A DNA stretch of 64,000 nucleotides, taken from NCBI GenBank assembly GCA_965262015.1, contig OZ253494.1, positions 1,302,001-1,366,000 of the forward strand, read 5' to 3'. Positions 8,287-16,937 of the stretch are shown here, in pieces. Origin of the DNA: G965262015 sp965262015 (GTDB lineage: Bacteria > Spirochaetota > Leptospiria > Turneriellales > CBDBES01). The position numbers and the translations under genes were made by a program. The notes beneath the pieces were generated by a model that was not told where the DNA came from, ran no database searches, and worked only from the letters and a program-made list of their open reading frames with translations. Each line of letters opens with the position of its first letter. Position 1 is the first letter of the stretch.

Positions 8287-9261
8287 TCATGGGGATGTCA
8301 GAGATAGTTTTGTGCCCTCATGATCAAACTGCATGGGTAACAATACCGCTTCCATCTCATATTTTTTTAGTATATGATGGATCTGCTCTGTAGGGTTAGG
8401 CTGGTTATGAGGTATTATAATCATTAAGGTAGAACCTGATCCAGATAAATAAATCCCAATCCCAGATATTTTCTGTATGGCATAAAATATCTGTAAAAGT
8501 TCCGGTATCAGTTGTAGCCTTTGTTCTTGGTGAAAATAATCTTGTAGATAAGTTGATAAGTTGTTCGATTCCATTTTTGTCCACTCTGGTTTGGCAAATA
8601 AAGATGCCATAGCCAGTAAATGACTACTTTGCCGAGTAGCTGTTTCCATAGAAATAGTTTTGGGAATCACTTCCCTGGCTTTCTGTGTATCCAATTGATA
8701 ATTAGGTATAAGTGCTAAATAGGATACAGGTGCACGAAAAGTCAATGGGATAGCATAATAATTTTTTTGTGTACTAGAATAAACGTTTGCAATCAATCCC
8801 CCTTTAATGGCTGCCGAGACATTATCAGGATGCCCTTCTATTGTACATGCACTTTCTAGTATAATATTTTCATCTATATCAATATTATAGAGGTATTTGA
8901 TTACAGACATGGCTAAAAAAAGTCCCCCCACAATAGCCGTGGCAGATGAACCTAGGCCTCTCGAAAAAGGAATATTAATATCCATTTCAATAATGATGGG
9001 GTGAGTTGGTTTGCCTATCTTATCAAATAGATATTGATAACTATATATGAATAGATTATCTTTTGTTTGTTCTAGAGGCTTGGTTGTGAGTGTGGTGGTG
9101 GTATGCAAGAGTTGTGAATAGTTTGGTTTTATTTGTGTAGCTTCCACTTTATACGATAAATCACATTGAACTATATTTCTTAAATTTAACGCAAGTCCCC
9201 ATATATCATAGCCTGCACCTATATTCGCTGATGTAGCTGGAATACTAATACGTATTTTCAT
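8287..9261 (-). CDS. thrB: Homoserine kinase (GHMP family)
   Basis: Phosphorylates homoserine in threonine synthesis. GHMP-kinase features: N-terminal ISIPATSANIGAGYD, the ATP-binding loop FSRGLGSSATA, and the C-terminal LSGSGSTLMI. I use the ATG at 9261, which puts the conserved N-terminus near the start and leaves seven bases after the upstream gene; an in-frame TTG at 9303 would extend it by 14 residues and overlap that gene. It is the last gene of the minus-strand operon starting with lolA. thrA and thrC are not seen in the window. Confidence 0.93.
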   Translation of the reverse strand: MKIRISIPATSANIGAGYDIWGLALNLRNIVQCDLSYKVEATQIKPNYSQLLHTTTTLTTKPLEQTKDNLFIYSYQYLFDKIGKPTHPIIIEMDINIPFSRGLGSSATAIVGGLFLAMSVIKYLYNIDIDENIILESACTIEGHPDNVSAAIKGGLIANVYSSTQKNYYAIPLTFRAPVSYLALIPNYQLDTQKAREVIPKTISMETATRQSSHLLAMASLFAKPEWTKMESNNLSTYLQDYFHQEQRLQLIPELLQIFYAIQKISGIGIYLSGSGSTLMIIIPHNQPNPTEQIHHILKKYEMEAVLLPMQFDHEGTKLSLTSP

Positions 9262-9268
9262 ACTATAT

Positions 9269-10138
9269 CTATGGACAAAATAATTGCTTATATCGAGTTT
9301 CAAATTTTTTCAAAGACACTTTTAGGCTTTTGGCAACTATTTCATGATCATTATCATGTTTTTTAAGAGCCCATGCAATTATATTTTTTTCCTGTTCTTG
9401 TAAAAAACTTTTCAGAGATTGATTATCATAATTTAATTTATTTTTTGTACCAATAACTTGTTGAAACCAGAATAGATAACCAATAGCTTTGCCCTGGAAA
9501 GTTATAAATTTCATATAGAGTTCATTTTCAGGCGGCAAGGATAGTATTTTAAACGCTTTATCCATATTGATGGATTCATGTAAAGCATATTGGATCATAT
9601 ATTGTTTTGCCTGCTTAAAAATCATAGATGTGCTTAGCTCCTTAGGAAATTTTTTTTGTAAGCTAAGCCAATCTTCACTACAAAATAAAATATTACCCTT
9701 GGTATTAAGAGTAAGTAATTGTATTGGCAATGTTTCTAGAACTAGTGTTGTAAGTGATTCTTTAAGATTCTTTGTCTCAGCATTAGGTCGGATCTTAGGT
9801 ATACCCCATGTTTTAATTATAGGTAATTCATCCCACGCATAAATAATATTAAGATAGTTCCATAAACCAACAAAACTAAGTTTATTATTCACTACTGGAA
9901 GACACTTTTTTTGATCAATAATAATGGCATATTCGTAATATAACTGCATTATTTCTTCTAAATTATTAATATTATGCACAATATTTTCTAGTTGGAAAGG
10001 TTTTTCGTTACTTGTGTTAGAATATGTTACTATATGATCTTTGTAAATAACACCATGTAATTTACCTTCTGTAATTTTTAGTATAAGAGACGTTTGGTAT
10101 TCAAAAAATATATTTAATAAACTTATCCATCTAGACAT
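9269..10138 (-). CDS. Putative regulator: PAS-like domain plus Fis-type helix-turn-helix
   Basis: No close family is recognised. The middle (about residues 130-200) has a PAS-like start LPIQLLTLNTKGNILFCSEDW. The last 40 residues (IIAWALKKHDND, then VAKSLKVSLKKFETRYKQL) have the spacing of a Fis-type DNA-binding helix-turn-helix, as at the C-terminus of NtrC-like activators. There is no AAA+ sigma-54 activation domain between them. The N-terminal 120 residues are unassigned. It sits between pgpA and thrB in a tight operon. A role as a small transcription regulator is inferred from the C-terminus only. Confidence 0.5.
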   Translation of the reverse strand: MSRWISLLNIFFEYQTSLILKITEGKLHGVIYKDHIVTYSNTSNEKPFQLENIVHNINNLEEIMQLYYEYAIIIDQKKCLPVVNNKLSFVGLWNYLNIIYAWDELPIIKTWGIPKIRPNAETKNLKESLTTLVLETLPIQLLTLNTKGNILFCSEDWLSLQKKFPKELSTSMIFKQAKQYMIQYALHESINMDKAFKILSLPPENELYMKFITFQGKAIGYLFWFQQVIGTKNKLNYDNQSLKSFLQEQEKNIIAWALKKHDNDHEIVAKSLKVSLKKFETRYKQLFCP

Positions 10139-10143
10139 TTTCG

Positions 10144-10608
10144 TTATAACATCAAATAAACACAGTATAAAGCAATGGAGGTAATTATACCAGCCGTGAT
10201 ATCATCTAACATAATACCCCAACCATTTGGTAGGCTTTCTGTTAAATAAATAGGCCATGGCTTAAATATATCTAAAAGTCTAAATAGAATAAATCCCAGG
10301 ATAATTAAATAAAGATTCATTGGTATCCATGCGAAAGAAAGCCCCATACCCACAAATTCATCAATTACAACCTCTGATGGATCATCATCTTGATATATGG
10401 TCATTTGTGTAGAAGCAATCACTCCAGGATAAATAAGTACTACACTAACGCAAAGAGCAAACATGCCAAAATATAACTCTGGTATGAAATTTGTAGCAGA
10501 GACAAAAAATAATAGTGCAAGTAATGAACCCCATGTTCCAGGCATCTTAGGAAGATAACCTACATAACCACATGTGGCAATTATCTCATAGATGATGTCT
10601 TTATTCAT
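10144..10608 (-). CDS. pgpA: Phosphatidylglycerophosphatase A
   Basis: Dephosphorylates phosphatidylglycerophosphate to phosphatidylglycerol in the inner membrane. Family signatures are clear: YLPKMPGTWGSLLA near the N-terminus, the acidic VVIDEFVGMG, then FRLLDIFKPWPI and GWGIMLDDITAGI. Its 154 aa is typical. It overlaps by eight bases the end of pgsA, which makes its substrate, so the two consecutive steps are translationally coupled. Confidence 0.94.
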   Translation of the reverse strand: MNKDIIYEIIATCGYVGYLPKMPGTWGSLLALLFFVSATNFIPELYFGMFALCVSVVLIYPGVIASTQMTIYQDDDPSEVVIDEFVGMGLSFAWIPMNLYLIILGFILFRLLDIFKPWPIYLTESLPNGWGIMLDDITAGIITSIALYCVYLML

Positions 10609-11323
10609 ATTTTTTAATCCCTTTTTGGTTTCGGTATGGTGGTAACAGGAGGTTATAATTTGCCCAACAATAATTGATACCAGAGATTAAAGATAAAAGT
10701 GTAATAAATAACATAAGAAAATATGGAACTGTTCTAGCAAATAAGACTTGCTTATCTTTTTTACTATAAACATGATTAAGCTGTGGACGAATAATTTTGA
10801 GTAGCTCTTGTGTAGCAATATGAAGGTGTGATAACTGTGCCTGTTGACTATTTGTATAAAAATCTCTTATGTCACTTCTGTAAGAGCGTACAGTAAAAAT
10901 AAGAATAATTAAAACAATAGATATCATATGGAAAACTGTTTTAATTTTGCCGAATTTTGAAGTCCTGAGTGGAGTTTTTTTAAGAGTTCCCAGGTATCTC
11001 ATCAAAGTAATTAATATATCTCTGCCAATAATTACTAAGACCATCCATAGTGGTATTTGCGGATCCAGATAAATAAATACAAGTAATGTACTGATGACAA
11101 GTGCTTTATCGGCTACAGAGTCAATTGCACTACCAAGTTTAGTTTCCTGATTATATTTTCTAGCTAAGTAACCATCTAATAGATCACTCAAAGCAGCAAA
11201 TGCAAATATAAAACCAGCAATGACTCTAGCTTGTAGAGAATCTTGCACTAGGAAGAATAGGAATAGAGGTATAACAATTACCCTACCTAAGCTAATAACA
11301 TTAGGTATATTTAACATATTCAT
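10601..11323 (-). CDS. pgsA: CDP-diacylglycerol-glycerol-3-phosphate 3-phosphatidyltransferase
   Basis: Makes phosphatidylglycerophosphate from CDP-diacylglycerol. The CDP-alcohol phosphotransferase motif is complete: DLLDGYLAR, then LGSAIDSVADK, with the four expected aspartates. Several hydrophobic helices flank it. At 240 aa it is longer than the usual 180-200; the extra is a hydrophilic insert around residues 150-200 before the last membrane segment. It overlaps rimO by four bases upstream and pgpA by eight downstream. Confidence 0.93.
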   Translation of the reverse strand: MNMLNIPNVISLGRVIVIPLFLFFLVQDSLQARVIAGFIFAFAALSDLLDGYLARKYNQETKLGSAIDSVADKALVISTLLVFIYLDPQIPLWMVLVIIGRDILITLMRYLGTLKKTPLRTSKFGKIKTVFHMISIVLIILIFTVRSYRSDIRDFYTNSQQAQLSHLHIATQELLKIIRPQLNHVYSKKDKQVLFARTVPYFLMLFITLLSLISGINYCWANYNLLLPPYRNQKGIKKYE

Positions 11324-12657
11324 TTAGAGGCATGTACTGGTGCTTCCACCACAGATGCCAACCAATCATATTCCATAGCTGTATCCAGTTGAACAGGTAC
11401 TAAATCTCCTATTTTATGTTTTTGGTTACTTGTTAGAAATATAACCTCATCAATATCAGGAGAATCTTGTTCACGTCTAGCAACAATTTCTTCCTCATAT
11501 ATTTCATCAATGGTGACTATTTCTATACTACCTATTTTTTCCTGACGTTTCAGATTTCTGAGTTCTATGTGTTTTTCGCGTATATAATTAATTCTGTCAA
11601 CCTTATCTTTTTCAGGGATATGATCATCATATTTAGCATGTGCAGGCGTGCCTTCCTCATGAGAATAGGGAAACAAAGCAATTTTTTCAATGTGATAATC
11701 TGTTATGAACTCAATAATTCTATCTATATCTTGCTCTGTTTCACCAGGATAACCAATGATAAAGGAGGTTCGTATTTCTCCTTGTGGTCTAATCCGTTTC
11801 CATTTTTCTATGATACTATAAAAAGTATAAATATCAGATGGCCGATTCATTTTTTTCAGCATAGGTACAGAAACATGCTGAAAAGGTATGTCAAGATATG
11901 ATGCTAATTTAGGGAATTCTTGAAAAAGATTGCATAACTTAAGGATTCTCGAATCAGGGAAAAGATATTGGAGACGTATCCAATTAATTTCTTTAATATC
12001 TGAAAAGAAAGAGATATACTCTGATAAACGTTCAACCCCCTGACTGATTGGGTCCTGGCTAACCAGTATAGCTTCTTTGAGCGTTACATCCTTACGAAAT
12101 CGTTTCTCTTCTTCTACTTGTAGTTTAATCTCATCTAGATCGTATGGCTGTAATGGCCCACGTATGCTGGGTAAAATACAGAAGGAACATTTCCTAGAAC
12201 AACCCCTACCAATACGAAAATATGAATAAGGTTTTGTAAAAGTAGAATAGTCTTGTTCATAAAATTCAGCCTCATGTATTTGATATGGTATATTAAATTT
12301 TTCTGCTAATAGTATAGGCACATCCTGAAATTTCCCAGTACCTATCACCATATCTAATTCAGGTATTTCATTAATAATTACCTCAGAAAAGCGTTCAGCA
12401 AAACAACCAACAAGCACTACCATTGTATCTTCTTGTTTCTCTTTAAGTGATAAGTAGCTAAAAATAGTATCAATCGTTTCTTGTTTAGCTGTTTCAATAA
12501 AGGCACAAGAATTAATAATAAATAACTTTGCCTGTTCTATGTTCGCCGCAGGTCTAAAACCACATTGTATCATGGAAAAATACATTCTTTTGGAATCAAC
12601 AGTATTTTTAGGGCAACCGAGGGTTTCGATCCAAAAACGGTGTTTATGCAATAACAT
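11320..12657 (-). CDS. rimO: Ribosomal protein uS12 methylthiotransferase
   Basis: Radical-SAM enzyme that methylthiolates an Asp of ribosomal protein S12. The N-terminal domain holds three cluster cysteines in ETLGCPKNT, NSCAFIE and LVGCFAERF; the radical-SAM core has GRGCSRKCSFCILPSIRG (CxxxCxxC). A C-terminal TRAM-like region ends with YDWLASVVE. Length 445 aa fits RimO, and the GCPKNTVDSK start favours RimO over MiaB. It follows rodZ-like by about 60 bases and overlaps pgsA by four. Confidence 0.95.
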   Translation of the reverse strand: MLLHKHRFWIETLGCPKNTVDSKRMYFSMIQCGFRPAANIEQAKLFIINSCAFIETAKQETIDTIFSYLSLKEKQEDTMVVLVGCFAERFSEVIINEIPELDMVIGTGKFQDVPILLAEKFNIPYQIHEAEFYEQDYSTFTKPYSYFRIGRGCSRKCSFCILPSIRGPLQPYDLDEIKLQVEEEKRFRKDVTLKEAILVSQDPISQGVERLSEYISFFSDIKEINWIRLQYLFPDSRILKLCNLFQEFPKLASYLDIPFQHVSVPMLKKMNRPSDIYTFYSIIEKWKRIRPQGEIRTSFIIGYPGETEQDIDRIIEFITDYHIEKIALFPYSHEEGTPAHAKYDDHIPEKDKVDRINYIREKHIELRNLKRQEKIGSIEIVTIDEIYEEEIVARREQDSPDIDEVIFLTSNQKHKIGDLVPVQLDTAMEYDWLASVVEAPVHASK

Positions 12658-12694
12658 AGAATTAAATGAAGTTATTGAACATACTAGAGTAAGC

Positions 12695-12717
12695 TAAAAT
12701 ATCTCTATGATATTTTA
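12695..12717. repeat. 9-bp inverted repeat between rodZ-like gene and rimO
   Basis: TAAAATATC and GATATTTTA flank a five-base loop and include the stop codon of the rodZ-like gene. It is all A/T except two G-C pairs, so it may be an mRNA processing or weak attenuation hairpin within the operon. Confidence 0.3.
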
Positions 12718-13902
12718 CATATCCCTAATATCAACCTTGTATTTAAGTTGTTGGATAGGGTCTTTAACTTTCCGTATAATTTTACTAATTTGCTGTCCCT
12801 TGCTACCTGTGTAAATAGGTTTTCCGTTAATCGACACTTTTGCTGCACCAGCATCACCTATTTTAAGTTGTATACTATTACTCGCCTGAAGACTAAATAC
12901 CTCTCCAGAACCAACCAACCCCCTTTTTATTTGCCTACCGTCTACGTAAAATTCAATATAATTATCACCTAAAATTTTCACTTCCAAACTGATAATAAAA
13001 TGTTCTGGTTTTAGTATGTCCTTTGTGTTTTTTAAACCATTTGATTGTGGATGGCTGGTATACTTAGTTAGTTCTTCTATCGCACCTTGGTTCTCTTCTT
13101 TGAGTATAACACGCAGTTTAATATTATTAGGTGTAGCACCTAATAATATGACTTGTAAAAGACGAAGTATATTATTATCTTTAAGTGAATAGGCTTCTTG
13201 CTCAGTCAGCTCAATTCTTGTTTTTCTAGGGTACACCTCGATAATTGCTGTACTATATTGGTTGTTAATTGTTTTATATTTTATTTCACGTAAAATAAAA
13301 TATACACTCTTACCTGATACAAGAAAATCAATACCACCATTTTTTTGCAATAAAGCAGTTAACACACCTCTTTTGAATGTAACAGGTTCTGTTTTTTCTT
13401 GGGGTATTGTTTTATTTTGTGCGTTCAATAATATAGACTGAAACGTGGTATTTGTTTTCTTGGTTGATGTATTCTGCTGATTTGTATAATCTGGCTCCAT
13501 GGCGTTTTCCTGAACAAGTAGGTACATCACTACCCCGACTGTAAGAAGAGCAACAGGTACAATCGCAAATCTTATATAATAAGATAACTGGTCTGGCCAA
13601 CTGATAACAGGTTCTGTTAGTTCTTTCAGAGGCAATTTTTCTCGCATGAGAATCTCTGTCCTATATTGATTGAGTACTTGTTCTACATCTAATTCTAGGA
13701 ACATAGCATAGCTACGCAAAAAACCCATAGCATATGTTTCGCTGGGAAGTATGGCAAAATGATTATTCTCTAATGCTTCTAAATACCGAAGAGTTATTTT
13801 TGTACCTTCAGCTACTTGTGTTAGCGTGAGTTTTTTACTCTGTCTAGTTTTTTTTAAGTAATCACCTATACCATGTAGATTGTTATTTCCTGGTATTTTC
13901 AT
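12715..13902 (-). CDS. RodZ-like membrane protein with N-terminal helix-turn-helix
   Basis: The first 75 residues are an XRE-type helix-turn-helix of the RodZ kind: GDYLKKTRQSKKLTLTQVAE, TRYLEAL-like ITLRYLEALE, and ETYAMGFLRSYAMFL. A single membrane segment follows at about residues 113-130, then a long periplasmic part with a C-terminal domain like DUF4115 (around 310-380: FYVDGRQI, SLQASNSIQLKIG). RodZ ties MreB to the membrane and supports cell shape. At 395 aa the periplasmic part is longer than in E. coli-type proteins. Its start overlaps the lolA-like stop (ATGA). Confidence 0.82.
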   Translation of the reverse strand: MKIPGNNNLHGIGDYLKKTRQSKKLTLTQVAEGTKITLRYLEALENNHFAILPSETYAMGFLRSYAMFLELDVEQVLNQYRTEILMREKLPLKELTEPVISWPDQLSYYIRFAIVPVALLTVGVVMYLLVQENAMEPDYTNQQNTSTKKTNTTFQSILLNAQNKTIPQEKTEPVTFKRGVLTALLQKNGGIDFLVSGKSVYFILREIKYKTINNQYSTAIIEVYPRKTRIELTEQEAYSLKDNNILRLLQVILLGATPNNIKLRVILKEENQGAIEELTKYTSHPQSNGLKNTKDILKPEHFIISLEVKILGDNYIEFYVDGRQIKRGLVGSGEVFSLQASNSIQLKIGDAGAAKVSINGKPIYTGSKGQQISKIIRKVKDPIQQLKYKVDIRDM

Positions 13903-14585
13903 TCTACTGTTAATGGGTTTTCGACGACAATGGTACGTTCATTAGACTGATAAGTAAAATATTTATTAGAAATCTTAGGATTCTCCTGCACCCGATCCAA
14001 GGCTAACTCAACTTTATAGCCTTTTGATGATAAAGCAACTAGTTTACGGATAAAAAATGAAGAAGCATCTACATAGACCTGAATAGTAGTAAAGCTACTA
14101 TGATTCACTTTCTCTTCCAAATGTAGTATGTAATACGCTTTACCCTGGATAGTAACAGGCTGTTTTGGTGTATTAAATCGATAGTGATATCTTTTAAAGA
14201 GCTGTAATATACCCTTGCGACTCGCTATACTATATAGACTATCTTGGTTTTGTGTTAGATCTTGTATTCCAACAGCATTTAATTTTGCTAGATAAAGCCA
14301 CATCTTTCTACCATTAGAAATAATAGTGTCCTCACTTGGTTTGCTAAAGGTAAAGTTAATCAGACTAGGCTGTTTATAGTAAACTGTACCATAAGATTTC
14401 TTCTGCTTCTTACCTTTTTGGCTTTTGGTAAAAGTAAACTTAGCTTGATAGGTTTCTAACGAATAGAATTTATTACTTACTTTCTCTACTACATCAGAAT
14501 GGTGAAAGAAATCTTGTGGATACGAAACACCATACAATCCAAGTAGCACTATTACACCTACCAAACGCATGGGCTTTCTAATCAT
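13899..14585 (-). CDS. LolA-like outer-membrane lipoprotein carrier
   Basis: Exported protein with a signal peptide (RLVGVIVLLGLYGVS) and a LolA-type body: VVEKVSNKFYSLETYQAKFTF, GTVYYKQPSLINFTFSKPS, and SNGRKMWLYLAKLN, which correspond to the usual start, the lipoprotein-binding sheet and the helix region. It should ferry lipoproteins through the periplasm, consistent with the many lipoprotein genes here. Three in-frame ATGs are possible (14636, 14585, 14570); the first would add 17 residues before the signal peptide, and 14570 also makes a good signal peptide. It heads the operon with the rodZ-like gene. Confidence 0.75.
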   Translation of the reverse strand: MIRKPMRLVGVIVLLGLYGVSYPQDFFHHSDVVEKVSNKFYSLETYQAKFTFTKSQKGKKQKKSYGTVYYKQPSLINFTFSKPSEDTIISNGRKMWLYLAKLNAVGIQDLTQNQDSLYSIASRKGILQLFKRYHYRFNTPKQPVTIQGKAYYILHLEEKVNHSSFTTIQVYVDASSFFIRKLVALSSKGYKVELALDRVQENPKISNKYFTYQSNERTIVVENPLTVE

Positions 14586-14707
14586 TAAGATAATGGCAAT
14601 GTCAATTGTTTTTTGTTTTTTACATGTAGAACCCATGGAGATTTAAAATTTACCAAGCTTATTATTTAAACTAGTTTTCATACTTTAATTTAGAAGTAGG
14701 CTCCAAT

Positions 14708-14790
14708 GGTAGAAAGTCAAGTTCGTATATGGACACTTTAAGATATTCATAAGCCATTTTTCTGTAAAATATTAAAAGTAAAGAGGGCAA
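14708..14790 (+). mobile_element. Solitary IS30-type terminal sequence
   Basis: AGAAAGTCAAGTTC, TATATGGACA and TTAAGATATTCATAAG occur in the order seen at 59185 and, on the minus strand, at 63615 and 1733. No transposase coding follows. The remaining part of 14637..15051 contains a candidate promoter and hairpin for the next gene and nothing else recognisable. Confidence 0.45.
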
Positions 14791-14910
14791 CCAATGAAAA
14801 TTCCTTTTTACCATGGCAAAAAGGACAATTTAAGAATGGCTAATCCAGTTTACGCTGTCTATAGATGATGCTAACGGTACCAAGATTTCACATTCATCAC
14901 TTAAAAATAC

Positions 14911-14938
14911 TTGACATTTGTACTCTTTAGAGTATAGG
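14911..14938 (+). promoter_or_regulatory. Sigma-70-type promoter candidate for the NHL lipoprotein gene
   Basis: A perfect TTGACA (14911..14916) is followed after 16 bases by TATAGG (14933..14938). The transcript would have a leader of about 105 nt containing a hairpin and two purine-rich ribosome-binding-like sites before the ATG at 15052. Confidence 0.5.
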
Positions 14939-15009
14939 TTCGTACGATAAACTTCTATCTTATGTCGTGGCTGTGATAAGCCGTTTTTCACGAGTTTAAG
15001 AGGAGGTAA

Positions 15010-15043
15010 AATATTCGATTTGTTTAAATCGAATATTAGGAGG
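15010..15043 (+). promoter_or_regulatory. 12-bp hairpin abutting the ribosome-binding site
   Basis: AATATTCGATTT (15010..15021) pairs perfectly with AAATCGAATATT (15026..15037) around the loop GTTT. The ribosome-binding site AGGAGG follows immediately at 15038..15043, eight bases before the ATG. A second AGGAGG lies just before the hairpin at 15001..15006, so two such sites flank it. This may control access to the start site. Confidence 0.5.
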
Positions 15044-15051
15044 CATCAAAA

Positions 15052-16405
15052 ATGACATATAAACAAAAAATCTATAAATACGTTACGACCTTTTTAGAGC
15101 AGATCGCTGACCAAGGTCAACATTCTTTCCAAGTATTCAAAGGGCATTTATTGATCGGTGTATTTGCTATATTGATGGCGGGCATTCAATGTGGAGGCGG
15201 AACCCCTGCTGCTGTAAGCTCCCCCCCCCCCCAATGATAATGATCTAAACAGCCCCCAATTTCCTTACACCTGTACGAATGGTGTTGCCTCAACAGAAAA
15301 ATCTTCTACAAAGAATACAGAAAAATGCATTTCTTGTAATAGCTATTATGCCTTACAAAGAAGTGGTGAAACCTGTGCCGAGGTTGAGGTTACAACGTCG
15401 GCACAGTCTGGTTTTACTACTCCTGTTGGAGTAGCGGTTGATAGTTCATTCAATGTATATGTGGCAGATTATGGGAACAATCGCATCTATAAAATAACGC
15501 CTGATCCTAGTAATCCTAGTGGTATGGGTACGATTATCACATTCGCAGGCACTGGTACCGCAATGTCTGGTGGCGGTTTAATAGAGGGTAGAGGTAATGT
15601 AGCAAGATTTTATCAACCTCGGGATGTAGTGGTTGATAAATCAGACAATGTATATGTGGCAGATACATTCAACAATCGTATCCGCAAAATAACGCCTAAT
15701 CGTGTGGTTAGCACATTCGCAGGCACTGGTACAGGTTTCGGTGATGCAGGCAGGGAAGATGACATGGACACTAGCATGAATGGCATGCCTGACACGCCTG
15801 GTTCAGCAAAATTTAGTGGCCCTCAGGGAGTAGCGGTTGATGATTCAGGCAATGTATATGTGGCAGATACTGGGAACGATCGTATCCGCAAAATAACGTC
15901 TACGGGTGTGGTTAGCACATTCGCAGGTTCTAGCAAAGGGTTTGTAGATGACACGGGTAATACTGGTGGTTCAGCAAAATTTGATGCTCCTCAGGGTGTA
16001 GCGGTTGATAGTAAAGGCAATGTATATGTGGCAGATACTGGGAACGATCGTATCCGCAAAATAACGTCTACGGGTGTGGTTAGCACATTCGCAGGTTCTA
16101 GCAAAGGGTTTGTAGATGACACGGGTAATACTGGTGGTTCAGCAAAATTTGATGCTCCTCAGGGTGTAGCGGTTGATAGTAAAGGCAATGTATATGTGGC
16201 AGATACTGGAAATCATCGTATTCGCAAAATAACACCTAATCGTGTGGTTACAACATTGGCGGGTAGCGGTAGTGGTAATTCTGATGGTGTAGGTGATGTA
16301 GCAAAATTTAATACTCCTCAGAGAATAGCGGTTGATAAATCAGGCAATGTATATGTGGCAGATACCAGGAACAATCGTATCTGTAAAATAACTATACCAC
16401 AATAA
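15052..16405 (+). CDS. NHL-repeat lipoprotein split by a C12 tract (probably phase variable)
   Basis: The first 61 codons make a lipoprotein signal (LLIGVFAILMAGIQC, then GGG) and run into a tract of 12 cytosines, after which this frame stops at once. The next frame is open from directly after the tract (15233) to 16405. It begins NDNDLNSPQFPYTC and continues into six NHL blades, each with a VAVD..NVYVAD..NNRI/NDRI pattern. With 11 or 14 Cs the two parts would be one lipoprotein of about 450 aa with a six-blade propeller; with 12 it is OFF. The middle blades are a perfect DNA repeat. A strong hairpin terminator follows. Binding partners are unknown; NHL lipoproteins are common in Leptospira-like spirochaetes. 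Confidence 0.8.
15221..15232 (+). repeat. Poly-C tract (C12), contingency locus candidate
   Basis: Twelve consecutive cytosines in an otherwise A+T-rich genome, lying just after the lipoprotein signal coding. Change by one or two bases would join or break the reading frame. This is the type of tract used for slipped-strand phase variation. Confidence 0.85.
15848..16208 (+). repeat. 168-bp tandem repeat in the NHL domain
   Basis: The sequence from about 15848 recurs exactly 168 bases later for about 190 bases, giving a little more than two copies of a 56-residue blade unit (GFVDDTGNTGG through NVYVADTGNDR). The identity at DNA level indicates recent duplication. Confidence 0.85.
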
Positions 16406-16427
16406 TCCTAATCCTGTATCTTATTTT

Positions 16428-16465
16428 ACCCATCCCACGTATAGGGGTGGGTATTTAGTTTTCTA
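16428..16465 (+). terminator. Rho-independent terminator after the NHL lipoprotein gene
   Basis: ACCCATCCC (16428..16436) pairs with GGGGTGGGT (16444..16452) with one G-T pair and a seven-base loop, followed by a T-rich tail (ATTTAGTTTTC). Confidence 0.75.
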
Positions 16466-16479
16466 TGAAGTCTTGACAA

Positions 16480-16690
16480 ATTAAGTTCATTTATAAGCTG
16501 TGCTCATACAAAAGTATTTATCAAAAAATATGAGCTATAGAAAAATAGCTCATAAAACACGTATAGCAAAATCTGCTGTCTTTTCTGAAATAAAGACAAA
16601 ATCAATCAATGGCATATATGCACAATACTTCGCAGATATGAAAAAGACTACGCAAAAAAATAAGCAAAGTAGTATATGCATATAACCGTG
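16480..16690 (+). pseudogene. IS30-type transposase relic (N-terminal part)
   Basis: A short frame from 16500 reads LIQKYLSKNMSYRKIAHKTR and then VFSEIKTKSINGIYAQYFADM, a typical IS30 N-terminal helix-turn-helix. It is closely related to the minus-strand relic starting at 63530 and to 59230..59310. The DDE catalytic part is absent. The bases before it resemble the IS30 end sequence. From 16690 to 16937 I see no gene. Confidence 0.65.
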
Positions 16691-16937
16691 GGTTCACCAC
16701 GGCAAAAAGACAGATCGAAAACACGATCAAACAACTAAGAAGATATTTTGACAGAAAAACAAAAAATATACTTAGAGCTTGTACTATGATCAATAACCCA
16801 TATAGGCATCTTCCGATGCAAGACAGAATGACTAACCAAGTCTATTCTGTCCAGAGCTGGTTCAGACTCTCCAGTGGGTTTCACAATATATTGCATTAAA
16901 ATTATTGACGCCATACATATGAATATCATTATGGGAC

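Noticed and set aside
9262..9303. TTG start for thrB
   Set aside because: It adds 14 unconserved residues and overlaps the upstream gene; the ATG at 9261 puts the conserved start in place.
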